DNA of 64,000 bases from Salinigranum halophilum (GCF_007004735.1 NZ_SSNL01000003.1:62001-126000), one strand, 5' to 3'. Counted from the first letter of the stretch, positions 34,402-43,207 are shown. Program-made: numbers and translations. The notes: generated from the letters alone by a model not told the origin.

Positions 34402-36570
34402 CTAGACCTCTGCTGTCCGCGGCTTCGCCAGGTTCCGCCGCCCACCGAGGGTGATGACGTAGAGGATTCCCAGCCCCGCGCCGTACGCCGCCATCAGAGG
34501 GACCGTGACGAGGAACATCGTGATGATGTCTGCGGGGGTAAACAGCGCCGCGAAGGTGAGGATGCCCACTGTCACTTCGCGCCACCGCTCTCGCATCATC
34601 CGGTAGCTGATGCCGGCGGTGTTCAGAAGCACCATCAACACGGGGATGTCCGCCAGCAGGCCGATGCCGGCGGTGGTGAAGAAGATGAGCCAGAAGAAGT
34701 TGGTGATGCGGTAGGCGATGATCATGTTCGACTGGACGGCGTCGGCGACGAGGAACGAGATGATGGTCGGCGCGACGTAGCCGTAGCCGAGTGCGAACCC
34801 ACCCAGGAGCCCGGCGGTGAGCGCGCCGGCCCAGCCGAAGATGACGCGCCGGCGTCGGCGGACGATGTTCCGCTCGCGCAGGGCGGGCCACGCGTAGTAC
34901 GCGATGACCGGGAGTGTCACGAGGGCGGCGATGAGCGTCGAGAACTTCACCTGGAAGATGAGCGCCTCCATCGGGTGGAGGGCGACGACGGTGATGCTCT
35001 GGTCCGGCTGCACCGCTGCCGGCAGTTGCGACAGGAACTGGTCGAAGACCTCACCGATGCCGCCCGTGTAGAGCCAGCCGAACACCGCCGCGAGGGTGAT
35101 GCCGAAGACGGCGGCGATGCGGAACGACCGGGAGGTGATGGAGTCGAAGACGAACGCGATCTCGTCGTAGTAGCCGCCGACGTCGTCCTCGTCTTTCTCC
35201 CCCTCGGTGAGTTCCGAGAGGAACGTCCCCGTCGCACGCGAGGTGCGGTCGGTCACGTCTTCGACGGGGTCCGACTCCGGTTCCGCCGCGTCCTCACCGG
35301 CGTCTTGCTCCGCTTCGGCGTCGTCGAAGCGGTCGAGGATGGCGCGCGCCTTGTCCTTGTCGCCCGCTTCCATCGCCTGGCTCGACAGTCTGAGCGCCTC
35401 GGACTCTTCCATCTCGGCGAACGCCTCCGGCGGCGCGGCACGGACGCCCATCGCGTCGAGTTCCGAGAGGTCGATGTCCGCCGGGTCGCCGACGCGTCCG
35501 GGGGTAGCGCTCCCGGCGAGGGCGGTGATGTCGGTGTAGACGAAGTACATCGCGGCGAGCACGAGCGCGACGAGGCCGGCGGCGACGACGGACGCGTACA
35601 GCAGCGTCGTCTCGGGGGCCACGGCTCGGTAGTCGGAGCCGGCGGCGACGAGCAGGTCGTTCGCCGCGGTGATGCCTCCGTAAGTGAAGAAGCCGTAGGC
35701 GGCGACCCCGCCGAGGACGGCGACGCCCGCGAGCAGGTTCCACCGGGTCGTGAGCGTCCGTCTGAGGTCGAGGCGGTCCGAGCCGCGGCGGGCGGTCACG
35801 ACGACCTTCGCGAGGTACAGCGAGAAGCCGTACAGCACGATGACGGGCGTCGCCCAGAGCACCTGCGTGAAGGGGTCCGGCGGGGTGAATAGCGCGCCGG
35901 CGAGGAAGATACCGGCGACGGCGTGGCGCCACTTGTCCCTGAACGTCTCGTAGGGGACGATTTCGGTGTACGACAGGCCTGTCATCACCAGTGGAAGCTG
36001 CGTGGCGAGGCCGAACGAGACGGTCAGGAGGAAGATGAACTGCGCCCACTTGACGATGGAGTACGTCGGTGCGAACCCCGCGGCGATGGCGTTGTTCGCG
36101 AGGAACGCGAAGGTAAAGGGGAAGAACACCAGGTAGCCGTAGGCAACGCCGAGGACGAACAGCACGACCATCGCCGCGAGGATGGTGACGAGTTTCCAGG
36201 CGGGCACCGGAGACGAGGGCCAGAGGTTGCGGTCGCGGAGGGCGTCTCGCGAGAAGTAGATGAACGGCGGGATGCCGAAGAGGACGCCGACGACCAGCCC
36301 GATTTTCGCCTGGAGGAGGATGACGTCGAACGGTGTCTGGGCGATGATCTCGACGCTCTCGGCCGTCAGCGAGTTCATCTTCGCCTCGGTGACTCCCTTG
36401 AAGAAGTCCCAGATGTACAGCCGGAGCGCGTAGAACGTCCCGAGGAAGCCGACGAGGAAGACGATGAACACCTTCTGGAGGTCCTTCTGCGCCGCTCGCA
36501 GCATCGCACCCGCCGTCTCCCGTCCCTGTGCGATGGTCTGGCGAGTGTCCTCGTCGAGCGCGCTAGACAT
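34402..36570 (-). CDS. tatC2: twin-arginine translocase TatCt (tandem TatC fusion)
   Basis: A 722-residue membrane protein made of two TatC units joined by a linker. Unit one (about 30-265) shows LRLYIWDFF, FPFTFAFLANNAIA and FRDKWRHAVAGIFLAGALFT. Then come extra helices and an acidic linker of about 110 residues (EAEQDAGEDAAEPESDPVED). Unit two (about 480-722) shows ALRERNIVRRRRRVIFGWAG, FLVADAVQSNMIIAYR and RMMRERWREVTVGILTFAAL. TatCt is the haloarchaeal form that works with TatCo in folded-protein export, the dominant route in this group. The ATG at 36570 is used; upstream codons belong to the promoter. Divergent from tatCo. Confidence 0.95.
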   Translation of the reverse strand: MSSALDEDTRQTIAQGRETAGAMLRAAQKDLQKVFIVFLVGFLGTFYALRLYIWDFFKGVTEAKMNSLTAESVEIIAQTPFDVILLQAKIGLVVGVLFGIPPFIYFSRDALRDRNLWPSSPVPAWKLVTILAAMVVLFVLGVAYGYLVFFPFTFAFLANNAIAAGFAPTYSIVKWAQFIFLLTVSFGLATQLPLVMTGLSYTEIVPYETFRDKWRHAVAGIFLAGALFTPPDPFTQVLWATPVIVLYGFSLYLAKVVVTARRGSDRLDLRRTLTTRWNLLAGVAVLGGVAAYGFFTYGGITAANDLLVAAGSDYRAVAPETTLLYASVVAAGLVALVLAAMYFVYTDITALAGSATPGRVGDPADIDLSELDAMGVRAAPPEAFAEMEESEALRLSSQAMEAGDKDKARAILDRFDDAEAEQDAGEDAAEPESDPVEDVTDRTSRATGTFLSELTEGEKDEDDVGGYYDEIAFVFDSITSRSFRIAAVFGITLAAVFGWLYTGGIGEVFDQFLSQLPAAVQPDQSITVVALHPMEALIFQVKFSTLIAALVTLPVIAYYAWPALRERNIVRRRRRVIFGWAGALTAGLLGGFALGYGYVAPTIISFLVADAVQSNMIIAYRITNFFWLIFFTTAGIGLLADIPVLMVLLNTAGISYRMMRERWREVTVGILTFAALFTPADIITMFLVTVPLMAAYGAGLGILYVITLGGRRNLAKPRTAEV

Positions 36571-36644
36571 AGGTGTTGGAAGTAAGTTGGCCGTTATCAA
36601 CCTTTTTCATCATGACGGCTCACCCGCGAGCCGATGGAAAAAGG

Positions 36645-36652
36645 CCTATAAC
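36645..36652 (+). promoter_or_regulatory. TATA box of tatCo
   Basis: CCTATAAC centred 28 nt upstream of the ATG at 36677. Confidence 0.55.
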
Positions 36653-36676
36653 CGCCCGGTGGCCTACTCCGAATGA

Positions 36677-38020
36677 ATGGGTGACGATTCGGAGTCGCAC
36701 GGGTCCCGACCCGACCAGGAGGGCGACTCGGCGGCCGACACTGACGCGGTGGTCGAAGCCGACCCCGCGTCGCAGGCCGACCCCGAGGAGCGCTCGGACT
36801 CGGTATCCGAACCCACAGACGACACGCCCGATGCCACCGATGGCGAGTCGGTGACCGACGAGAGGGCCGACGAGGCGCTCGACGGTGTCGACGACTCCGA
36901 CGACGGCTCGAACGGCACCGACTGGACCACCTACGCGGCCGGCGACCGCGACGAGGACGGAATGCCGAACCCGACGCCGCCACCGGCCGACTTTTCGGAG
37001 CCGGTCGACGCCACCGAGGACGGCGACACCGACGCCAACAACGCCAACGCCAACAACGCCGACTTCGACTTCGGCGCGCCGCAGGTCGACGACCGCGTCG
37101 AGGCGGACGAGGAGGGGGTCGACGCGTCGGCCCCCGCGGCCGCCGAGACGCCGCCCGTCGTCGAATCGGACGGGACTGCCGACGCTCGGGACGCTCCGGC
37201 GTCGGGCGCTGCGGTCGCCGACCCCACCGGGACCGAGGTGGAACCCGCATACGACCCGACCCCTGCGGACGAGGACGACGACTTCTTCGACGGTCCAGAC
37301 TCGGACGTGGAGATGCCGCTCGCGGACCACGTCGAGGAGATGGTCCGACGGCTGGGAATCGTCTTCCTCATCGCGGGCGTCGTCGGCGTCGTCGTCTTCC
37401 CCATCGCCGACGACCTCGTCAACTTCCTCTGGAACACTCACATCCCCGGCGCGACGACAATCGAGTCCCGACGGCCGCGGCTGTACGGTCCGCTGGAACT
37501 CATCCTCACCGAACTGAAGGTCGCCGGCCTCGCCGGGTTCGTCGTCGGTCTCCCCGTCTTCGTCTATCAGACGTATCGGTTCATGCGCCCCGGGCTCTAC
37601 CCCAAAGAGCGGAAGTACTACCTCGCGGCCGTCCCCACGAGCCTCATTCTCGCGTTCATCGGCGTCGCCTTCGCGCACTTCGTCGTCCTTCCGGCCATCT
37701 TCGCGTACTTCACGTCGTACACCATCGGAACCGCCGTCATCGCCTTCGGCCTCAAGGAGACCTTCGGACTCATCCTCGTGCTGATGGGCTACATGGCGCT
37801 CGTCTTCCAGATTCCGCTGTTCATCATGCTCGCCATCATGATGAACCTCGTCACGCGACAGTGGCTCGCCGAGAAGCGCCTGCTCTTCTGGGGTGGGTTC
37901 CTCGGCCTCTCGTTCCTGGTCTCGCCGGACCCGACCGGGATGGCACCCATCATCGTCGCGGCGACGATGATTACGCTGTTCGAGGGAACGCTCCTGCTCT
38001 TGCGCTGGGTCGACCGCTGA
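36677..38020 (+). CDS. tatC1: twin-arginine translocase TatCo with long acidic N-terminal extension
   Basis: A 447-residue TatC. The core (about 215-447) has six helices with the TatC landmarks MPLADHVEEMVRRLGIVFLI, FVYQTYRFMRPGLYPKERKY, VLPAIFAYFTSY then TIGTAVIAFGLKETFGLIL, and QWLAEKRLLFWGGFLG. The first 210 residues are an acidic, Asp/Glu/Thr/Ala-rich, probably disordered region (EADPASQADPEERSDSVSEP and similar) not needed for the fold. Such extensions occur in halophiles but the length here is large. TATA at 36645-36652 (CCTATAAC) lies 28 nt upstream. Confidence 0.95.
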   Translation: MGDDSESHGSRPDQEGDSAADTDAVVEADPASQADPEERSDSVSEPTDDTPDATDGESVTDERADEALDGVDDSDDGSNGTDWTTYAAGDRDEDGMPNPTPPPADFSEPVDATEDGDTDANNANANNADFDFGAPQVDDRVEADEEGVDASAPAAAETPPVVESDGTADARDAPASGAAVADPTGTEVEPAYDPTPADEDDDFFDGPDSDVEMPLADHVEEMVRRLGIVFLIAGVVGVVVFPIADDLVNFLWNTHIPGATTIESRRPRLYGPLELILTELKVAGLAGFVVGLPVFVYQTYRFMRPGLYPKERKYYLAAVPTSLILAFIGVAFAHFVVLPAIFAYFTSYTIGTAVIAFGLKETFGLILVLMGYMALVFQIPLFIMLAIMMNLVTRQWLAEKRLLFWGGFLGLSFLVSPDPTGMAPIIVAATMITLFEGTLLLLRWVDR

Positions 38021-38075
38021 CCCTTCCGTTCTCTCCGCTATCGGGGCCAGCGCGTTCGCTCGTCACCGGCGAGCG

Positions 38076-38083
38076 TTTATATA
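38076..38083 (+). promoter_or_regulatory. orphan TATA box
   Basis: TTTATATA, one of the best TATA matches in the window, in the 174-bp gap between the tatCo stop (38020) and the convergent SRPBCC gene (38195). No start codon lies at the expected +26 position. The only downstream ORF is nine codons. A small RNA beginning near 38105 is the likeliest product. Confidence 0.5.
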
Positions 38084-38122
38084 CGATGTCGCGGCCACCG
38101 GTGAGCGTGCGCTGACCGACGC

Positions 38123-38161
38123 CACAGGGTGCTCCGCGGCCGTGCGGCACACCGCCCTGTG
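38123..38161 (+). ncRNA. candidate small RNA hairpin
   Basis: CACAGGG (38123-38129) pairs perfectly with CCCTGTG (38155-38161). Inside, CCGC pairs with GCGG around a six-base loop (GGCCGT), and GTG with CAC. The stem lies about 18 nt downstream of the start predicted from the TATA box at 38076. It overlaps the second copy of the bipartite repeat. Candidate only. Confidence 0.35.
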
Positions 38162-38185
38162 TCGAGTGCCCGTGCCGCCTGTTCG
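38142..38185 (+). repeat. bipartite hairpin repeat, copy 2
   Basis: GTGCGGCACACCG (38142-38154) and TGCCGCCTGTTCG (38173-38185), both identical to copy 1 at 26483. GCGGCAC pairs with GTGCCGC. Spacer is 18 bases against 16 in copy 1. Confidence 0.7.
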
Positions 38186-38194
38186 CTTCTGTCG

Positions 38195-38677
38195 TCACGT
38201 GGTCGTCTGTCCGTGACCTACACCCGCTCTGGTGTCGCGCGCTCCGGCCGCTCCCTCGACGCGGCGCTTCAACGCTACGTTCATCGCCTCGAACCCGCGC
38301 TGGGTCCCTGCGCGCACGACTCGCCCGGCGAGCGGCGAGAGCACCCCCGTGAACACCTCCGCGTGAGTCAGCGCCGTCCGGTTCCCACCGTCGAGTGGTT
38401 CGAGGACGAACCGGTGTTCACCGTCGAATACGCCCGGCCGGAGGAGGTGACCGAGCCACCGGAGGTCACGGCCGGGTTCGACCCGCGTCACCGTCGGTCT
38501 GAACCGCATCGTCCGGCCGCCAGGGGGCGTGAGTTCGACGTGGAGCCGTGCGTTCTGCGTCGGGCGCCCCGCGACCCGTGCGAACGGGTTCCACTCGTGG
38601 TAGTGGTCGAAGTCGGTGAGGACCTCCCACACGCGTTCGGGCGGCGCGTCGATATCGATGTGCGTGACGAGTTCCAT
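38195..38677 (-). CDS. SRPBCC-family (START-like) protein
   Basis: A 160-residue helix-grip protein that would bind a hydrophobic ligand. Pattern: VTHIDIDAPPERVWEVLTDF and YHEWNPFARVAG (about 20-40), followed by the strand series FRPTVTRVEPGRDLRWLGHL, GEHRFVLEPLDGGNRTALTH and a C-terminal helix GFEAMNVALKRRVE. Members include polyketide cyclase/AHSA1-like and CoxG-like proteins; which is not decidable. No operon partner. Confidence 0.88.
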   Translation of the reverse strand: MELVTHIDIDAPPERVWEVLTDFDHYHEWNPFARVAGRPTQNARLHVELTPPGGRTMRFRPTVTRVEPGRDLRWLGHLLRPGVFDGEHRFVLEPLDGGNRTALTHAEVFTGVLSPLAGRVVRAGTQRGFEAMNVALKRRVEGAAGARDTRAGVGHGQTTT

Positions 38678-38796
38678 ACGTTCTCAATCGACGTCTCAGG
38701 ACGTGAAGCTGCCGTCTGTGGTGACCGTGGGACGCCTCGTCGTCGCCGACTCGTCGCACGGAAACGCTCATCGCACTCCGTGTCATAGGCCGCCAC

Positions 38797-39441
38797 ATGG
38801 CTACGGTACTCCTCGTCCGCCACGGCGAGACGACGTGGAACCGGAGCGGGCGCGTCCAGGGGTGGGCGCCGACGCCGCTCACGGAGCGGGGGCACGAGCA
38901 GGCCGCCGCGCTCGGTGCGCACCTCGCCTCGACAGTCGACGTCGACCGACTCGTCTCGTCGGACCTCAGGCGGGCTCAGGAGACCGCACGATACGTCGCC
39001 CGCGAGACCGAGAGCGAACTCACCACCGACGCCGCCTGGCGCGAGCGCGACTTCGGGTTCCTGCAGGGCTTCTCACCCGCGGAGGTCTTCGAACAGTATC
39101 CGGAGTACGCCCTCTCGGTCTCGGGTGCGGCGGCGGCGACCGCCCGTCCCGACAGTGGTGAGACGCTCGTCGAGGTGCGCGACAGGGTACTCGACGGGTG
39201 GGAGCGGTTACGGGTCGACCTGACCTCGGACGAGACTGTCGTCGTGGTCGCTCACGGTGGCCCGAACCGTCTGCTCCTCGGGTCGTTGTTGGGCTACGAC
39301 GTCGTCGGCTCCGTTCTCGACATCGACCAGCACAACTGCGCGATAAACGAGATATACGCCTCCGACCCGCGCGTGGTCCGCCGGAACGACACTCGCTATC
39401 TCCCCGATGGGCTCGCGGTCGGCTCGGAGACCGTCGCGTAG
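38797..39441 (+). CDS. histidine phosphatase family protein
   Basis: Phosphoglycerate-mutase-like (2H) phosphatase of 214 residues. The catalytic RHG motif is LLVRHGETTWN (about 5-15, with the phosphohistidine at 9). The second His is in VVVVAHGGPNRLLLGSLLGY (about 150-169), with Arg/Glu in SSDLRRAQETARYV and the Glu in WRERDFGFLQG. The substrate could be a phosphorylated sugar, cobalamin intermediate or other phosphoester; the sequence does not say. Its 3' end faces larE. Confidence 0.9.
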   Translation: MATVLLVRHGETTWNRSGRVQGWAPTPLTERGHEQAAALGAHLASTVDVDRLVSSDLRRAQETARYVARETESELTTDAAWRERDFGFLQGFSPAEVFEQYPEYALSVSGAAAATARPDSGETLVEVRDRVLDGWERLRVDLTSDETVVVVAHGGPNRLLLGSLLGYDVVGSVLDIDQHNCAINEIYASDPRVVRRNDTRYLPDGLAVGSETVA

Positions 39442-39452
39442 CGCTCCTGCTC

Positions 39453-40322
39453 TCAGTCGTCCGAGGGGTACTCCTGTGCGAACACGTCCTCGACGAGTGG
39501 CTCGTCCTCGCTTTCGGGACTCACGCTCCCCGTCCGGTACCCTTCGAGGTCGAGGGTCACGTGGTCGAAGCCGAGTTCGGAGAGGTGTTCGTTCGCCGCC
39601 TGCGCGAAGTCCGGGTCGAGCGCTCTGTCGAGTTCGTCCGTCCCGATCTCGATACGGGCGAGGCCGTCGTGGTCGCGAACGCGGAACTGCGAGAAGCCCC
39701 ACTCGCGCAGGAGCGCCTCGGCACGTTCGACGCGCGTGAGGCGCTCCTCGGTGACCTCGAGGCCAGTCGGGATGCGCGAGGAGAGACAGGCCATCGCCGG
39801 CTTGTCGGCCACCGACAGTCCGTAGGTGTCGGCGATGGCGCGTACCTCCTCTTTGGTGATTTCGTGAGCCAGCAGCGGCGAGAACACCTCTAACTCCTCG
39901 ACGGCACGGAGACCCGGCCGGTGTCCCTCGCCGGGGTCCGAGGCGTTCGTCCCGTCGCAGACGGTGTCGATGCCGAGGTCGCGGGCGGCGTCGTACATTC
40001 GCCCGAGGCGCATCGTCCGGCAGTGGTAACAGCGGTCACCGTCGTTCTTCACGAAGTCCGGGTTGTCGAGTTCGGAGAACTCGACGACTTCGTGGCGGAT
40101 ACCGATCTCGTCGGCGACCCGCCGCGCTTCGTCCAGCTCGGCGTCGGGGAGGGTCTCGCTCTTGGCCGTACACGCCACGGCGTCGTCGCCGAGTGCGTCG
40201 CGTGCGAGCGCGGCGACCACGCTGGAGTCGACACCGCCCGAGAAGGCGACGAGGACGCCCGCTCGCTCTGCGAGCGCGGCCCGCACCGAATCGGCCTTCG
40301 CTTCCGTCGCGGCCGTTGTCAT
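39453..40322 (-). CDS. larE: ATP-dependent sacrificial sulfur transferase LarE
   Basis: PP-loop ATP pyrophosphatase that donates its own Cys sulfur to pyridinium dicarboxylate mononucleotide during assembly of the nickel-pincer cofactor. The 289 residues include the PP-loop FSGGVDSSVVAAL (about 27-39), YHCRTMRLGRMYDAA, CDGTNASDPGEGHRPGLRA and KPAMACLSSRIPTG. The Cys in the last segment matches the sacrificial Cys position. The ATG at 40322 is used; a longer reading upstream runs into the start region of the divergent MutS-like gene. Confidence 0.9.
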   Translation of the reverse strand: MTTAATEAKADSVRAALAERAGVLVAFSGGVDSSVVAALARDALGDDAVACTAKSETLPDAELDEARRVADEIGIRHEVVEFSELDNPDFVKNDGDRCYHCRTMRLGRMYDAARDLGIDTVCDGTNASDPGEGHRPGLRAVEELEVFSPLLAHEITKEEVRAIADTYGLSVADKPAMACLSSRIPTGLEVTEERLTRVERAEALLREWGFSQFRVRDHDGLARIEIGTDELDRALDPDFAQAANEHLSELGFDHVTLDLEGYRTGSVSPESEDEPLVEDVFAQEYPSDD

Positions 40323-40419
40323 GCCCTCCCGTACCTGGCCGAGCGTCAAAAGCGACGCGACTCGTTCCCTCCTGAGCGACCCGCAAGGTTTTGTCGGCCG
40401 GGGCGATACCACCACGCGA

Positions 40420-42390
40420 ATGGACCTCACGGCGATCTCGGGCATCGGCGAGAAGACCGCGACGGCGCTCGCCGAACTCGACGACCCCGAGCGAGCGCTC
40501 CGCGCCGGCGACGTCGCGACACTCGCCGAGGCCCCGGGTATCTCCGAGGGGCGTGCCGCCCGCATCGCCCGCGCGGCGATCCGCCACGAACACGGCGACG
40601 ACGGCGGTTTTCTCGCGACCGACAACGCCGCCGCCGTCTACCGCGACGTCCTCTCGCTCTTGAAACGTCGGACCGTGACGGACTACGCCGCGAAGCGCGT
40701 CGAGACGTTCTTCCCGACCGCCTCTCGGTCCCGCATCGACGAGGTTCGCGCCTTCGTCGCCGAGGCGGTCGACCGAACGCCCGACGACGCCGTCCTCGAT
40801 GCGCTCTCCGACGTCCGACCCCTGCACTCGCCCGCACCGGTCCGCGTCCGCGAGCGCTGTCTCGCCACCCTCGATGCGGAACGATACGCCGAGGCGAACG
40901 ACGCGTTCCCCGAACTCTCCGTCGAAGTCGTCGACGACGCCCGCGGCCTCGCGGAACTCGCCCGGTCGTACTCGACGGTCGTCGCACTCGACGAGACGTT
41001 CGCCGGCGTCGACGTCACCGGCGACGTCCGCGTCCGTCCCGACGCGTTCGAGTGTCCCGACGAAATCGTCCCCGAGCGCGTGCTCTCGGTCTTCGCCGCG
41101 AACCGCGAGTCCATCTTGGCCGCCGCGGCCGTCCACGAGGCGGCCGACGAGACCCCACCCTGTGACCTCGACCGACTCCGCGCGGCGCTGGACCGCCTCG
41201 ACGAGGACGGCACCCCGGCCGGCGACGCGGAACTCGACCGCCTCGTCCGTGCCGTCGACGACCTCGACGCGTCCGTCTCGACGGCGAAGTCGGTCGCCAA
41301 CGACCGCCTCCGGGACGCTATCCGCGAACGCGACGTCACCATCGAGGGGACGGACTTCCTCTCGCTCGTCGAGCAGGGTGCCCGCATCGACTCGCTGCTC
41401 TCGCGTGAACTGGCCGACGAGTACGACGCGGCCGTCGACGCCGCCCGCGACCACCTCGTCGACGCCCTCTCCCTCGACGAGAACGAGGCCGAACTCGCCC
41501 GGCGCGCCTTCGGCGGTGACCCCACGTTTCCCGTCGAACGGCGCGACGACGCCGTCTCTCGGCTCCGAACGGAGCTGACGGCCGCCCGCGATCAGCGCGC
41601 CGAGCGGTTGAAACGCGACCTCTCGAGCGACCTCTCGGACCTCCGCGACCCCGTCGAGACCCTGGTTCGAGACGCGCTCGAACTCGACGTCGAACTCGCC
41701 ATCTCGCGCTTCTCCCGCGACTTCGACTGTACGGTCCCCGAGTTCTGTGCGTCGGGGTTCGCCATCGAGGGCGGCCGCTCCCCGCTGCTCGACGTCGCCT
41801 TCGACGACGTCGACCCCGTCGACTACGGCGTCGAGGGCGTGACGCTCCTCTCGGGGGTGAACTCCGGGGGGAAGACGTCGACGCTCGACCTCGTCGCGCT
41901 CGTCGTCGTCCTCGCACAGATGGGCTTTCCCGTCCCGGCCGAGTCGGTCCGCCTCTCCCGCTTTTCCGAACTGCACTACTACGCGAAGTCGCAGGGGACG
42001 CTCGACGCGGGCGCGTTCGAGTCGACGCTCCGCGACTTCGCCGGGGTCGTCGACGGCGCGTCGGACCGGCTGGTGCTCGTCGACGAACTCGAATCCATCA
42101 CGGAACCCGGCGCGTCGGCGAAGATCATCGCCGGCATCCTCGAAGCCCTCGACGAACAGGGGTCGACGGCCGTCTTCGTCTCCCATCTGGCGAGCGAAAT
42201 CCGCGACGCCGCCACCTTCGACGTCGCCGTCGACGGCATCGAGGCGGTCGGCCTCGTCGACGGGGACCTCGTGGTGAACCGCTCGCCGGTGAAAGACCAC
42301 CTCGCCCGGTCGACGCCCGAACTCATCGTGGAGAAACTCGCCGGAAACGACGAGACGGGCTTCTACGCGCGACTGCTGGAGAAGTTCTGA
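40420..42390 (+). CDS. HhH-MutS-like ATPase
   Basis: A 656-residue DNA-binding protein with an N-terminal helix-hairpin-helix pair (LTAISGIGEKTATALAELDD, EAPGISEGRAARIARAAI), a long helical lever region and a C-terminal MutS ATPase. The ATPase shows Walker A LLSGVNSGGKTSTLDLVAL (about 482-500), Walker B LVLVDELESITEPG and VFVSHLASEIRDAA. It lacks the MutS mismatch-recognition domain, so it resembles archaeal MutS2-related proteins with HhH instead of Smr. A role in recombination or junction binding is inferred. TATA-like GGTTTTGT lies about 28 nt upstream. Confidence 0.9.
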   Translation: MDLTAISGIGEKTATALAELDDPERALRAGDVATLAEAPGISEGRAARIARAAIRHEHGDDGGFLATDNAAAVYRDVLSLLKRRTVTDYAAKRVETFFPTASRSRIDEVRAFVAEAVDRTPDDAVLDALSDVRPLHSPAPVRVRERCLATLDAERYAEANDAFPELSVEVVDDARGLAELARSYSTVVALDETFAGVDVTGDVRVRPDAFECPDEIVPERVLSVFAANRESILAAAAVHEAADETPPCDLDRLRAALDRLDEDGTPAGDAELDRLVRAVDDLDASVSTAKSVANDRLRDAIRERDVTIEGTDFLSLVEQGARIDSLLSRELADEYDAAVDAARDHLVDALSLDENEAELARRAFGGDPTFPVERRDDAVSRLRTELTAARDQRAERLKRDLSSDLSDLRDPVETLVRDALELDVELAISRFSRDFDCTVPEFCASGFAIEGGRSPLLDVAFDDVDPVDYGVEGVTLLSGVNSGGKTSTLDLVALVVVLAQMGFPVPAESVRLSRFSELHYYAKSQGTLDAGAFESTLRDFAGVVDGASDRLVLVDELESITEPGASAKIIAGILEALDEQGSTAVFVSHLASEIRDAATFDVAVDGIEAVGLVDGDLVVNRSPVKDHLARSTPELIVEKLAGNDETGFYARLLEKF

Positions 42391-42399
42391 GTCGGCGGT

Positions 42400-42756
42400 T
42401 CAGGTGCCGCTGGTCCGTCCGCCCGACGCCACGTGGAGCGAGTAGGTGATGAGCGAGAGGCCGGCGAGCTGGAGCAGCCGGACGACGAGCCGAAACACGC
42501 TCTGGAACGACAGCGAGACGACGTGGAAGGCGATCATCCCCTGCCCGACGATGGCCAGGAGGTAGGTGACGCCGAACAGGAGGACCATCCCGGCCGAGAG
42601 GTACCGCATCGCCGGCTCGTCGTTGCGGCGGAGGCCGCGGTACGCCTGGTAGCCGATGTAGAGGCCGACGAGCGCCGACCCCGTCGACGCCGCTCCTGCG
42701 AGCAGACCGACGAGCGACTCGTTCCCGAGCATCAGCGTCAGCATCGGAATCGGCAT
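42400..42756 (-). CDS. four-helix membrane protein (DUF7521-like)
   Basis: A 118-residue membrane protein with helices at about 14-34, 44-65, 68-90 and 92-110; few polar loops. The ATG overlaps the stop of the upstream winged-helix gene by one base (TGATG). That arrangement, a small helix-turn-helix gene before a DUF7521-type membrane protein, is recurrent in haloarchaea by my recollection. It could be a sensor-regulator pair. Confidence 0.75.
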   Translation of the reverse strand: MPIPMLTLMLGNESLVGLLAGAASTGSALVGLYIGYQAYRGLRRNDEPAMRYLSAGMVLLFGVTYLLAIVGQGMIAFHVVSLSFQSVFRLVVRLLQLAGLSLITYSLHVASGGRTSGT

Positions 42757-43115
42757 CAGAACTTCCCCCACAGGCGCGTCAGTTCGTCGGCGACGTCCGT
42801 CTCGGTGCGCTCGACTGACCAGTGCAAGTCGCCGTCTCGGACCGACAGTTCGAACCGTTCGAGCGCCGTCACGTACACCGTTTCGTGGTGGCCGTCGCTC
42901 CGCGGGCGGGTCCGCTCGCGGAGTAGGTCGGCGTCGACGAGGCGGTTCGTCCGGCGGTAGATGGCCGACACCGACACGTCACACCGCTCTGCGAGTTCCG
43001 CCGCCGACAGGGGCTCGTCGCTCGTCGCGACCAGTATCGACCGGACGTGGTCGTCGTCGAACAGGCTGACGAGGGTCCCGAGCTCCGGCTCTTCCGCCAC
43101 GGGTTCATCGCTCAT
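42756..43115 (-). CDS. winged helix-turn-helix regulator (ArsR/DUF7342-like)
   Basis: A 119-residue regulator with wHTH pattern VSLFDDDHVRSILVATSDEP, LSAAELAERCDVSVSAIYRR (recognition helix) and TNRLVDADLLRERTRPRSDG then HHETVYVT as wing. The C-terminal part (LSVRDGDLHWSVERTETDVA) probably dimerises. The ATG at 43115 removes a non-conserved basic extension. It is coupled to the membrane protein after it and may be regulated by or signal to it. Confidence 0.84.
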   Translation of the reverse strand: MSDEPVAEEPELGTLVSLFDDDHVRSILVATSDEPLSAAELAERCDVSVSAIYRRTNRLVDADLLRERTRPRSDGHHETVYVTALERFELSVRDGDLHWSVERTETDVADELTRLWGKF

Positions 43116-43207
43116 GGCACGGTGAAATAAATCGTCCGCCGACGGCAGCCACACCTCTCGTTCCGTCGTGGTTCGTCGGCTGGCGGCTCCGACGCGGGCC
43201 GGGACGG

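Noticed and set aside
38085-38114. Nine-codon open frame (MSRPPVSVR) after the orphan TATA box
   Set aside because: It begins before the expected transcription start and has no support; a non-coding RNA fits better.
40036-42300. Very long open frame opposite the MutS-like gene (754 codons)
   Set aside because: It lies entirely antisense to a gene with clear ATPase motifs, is Arg/Glu/Asp/Val-biased as expected from a GC-rich shadow, and has no recognisable domain.
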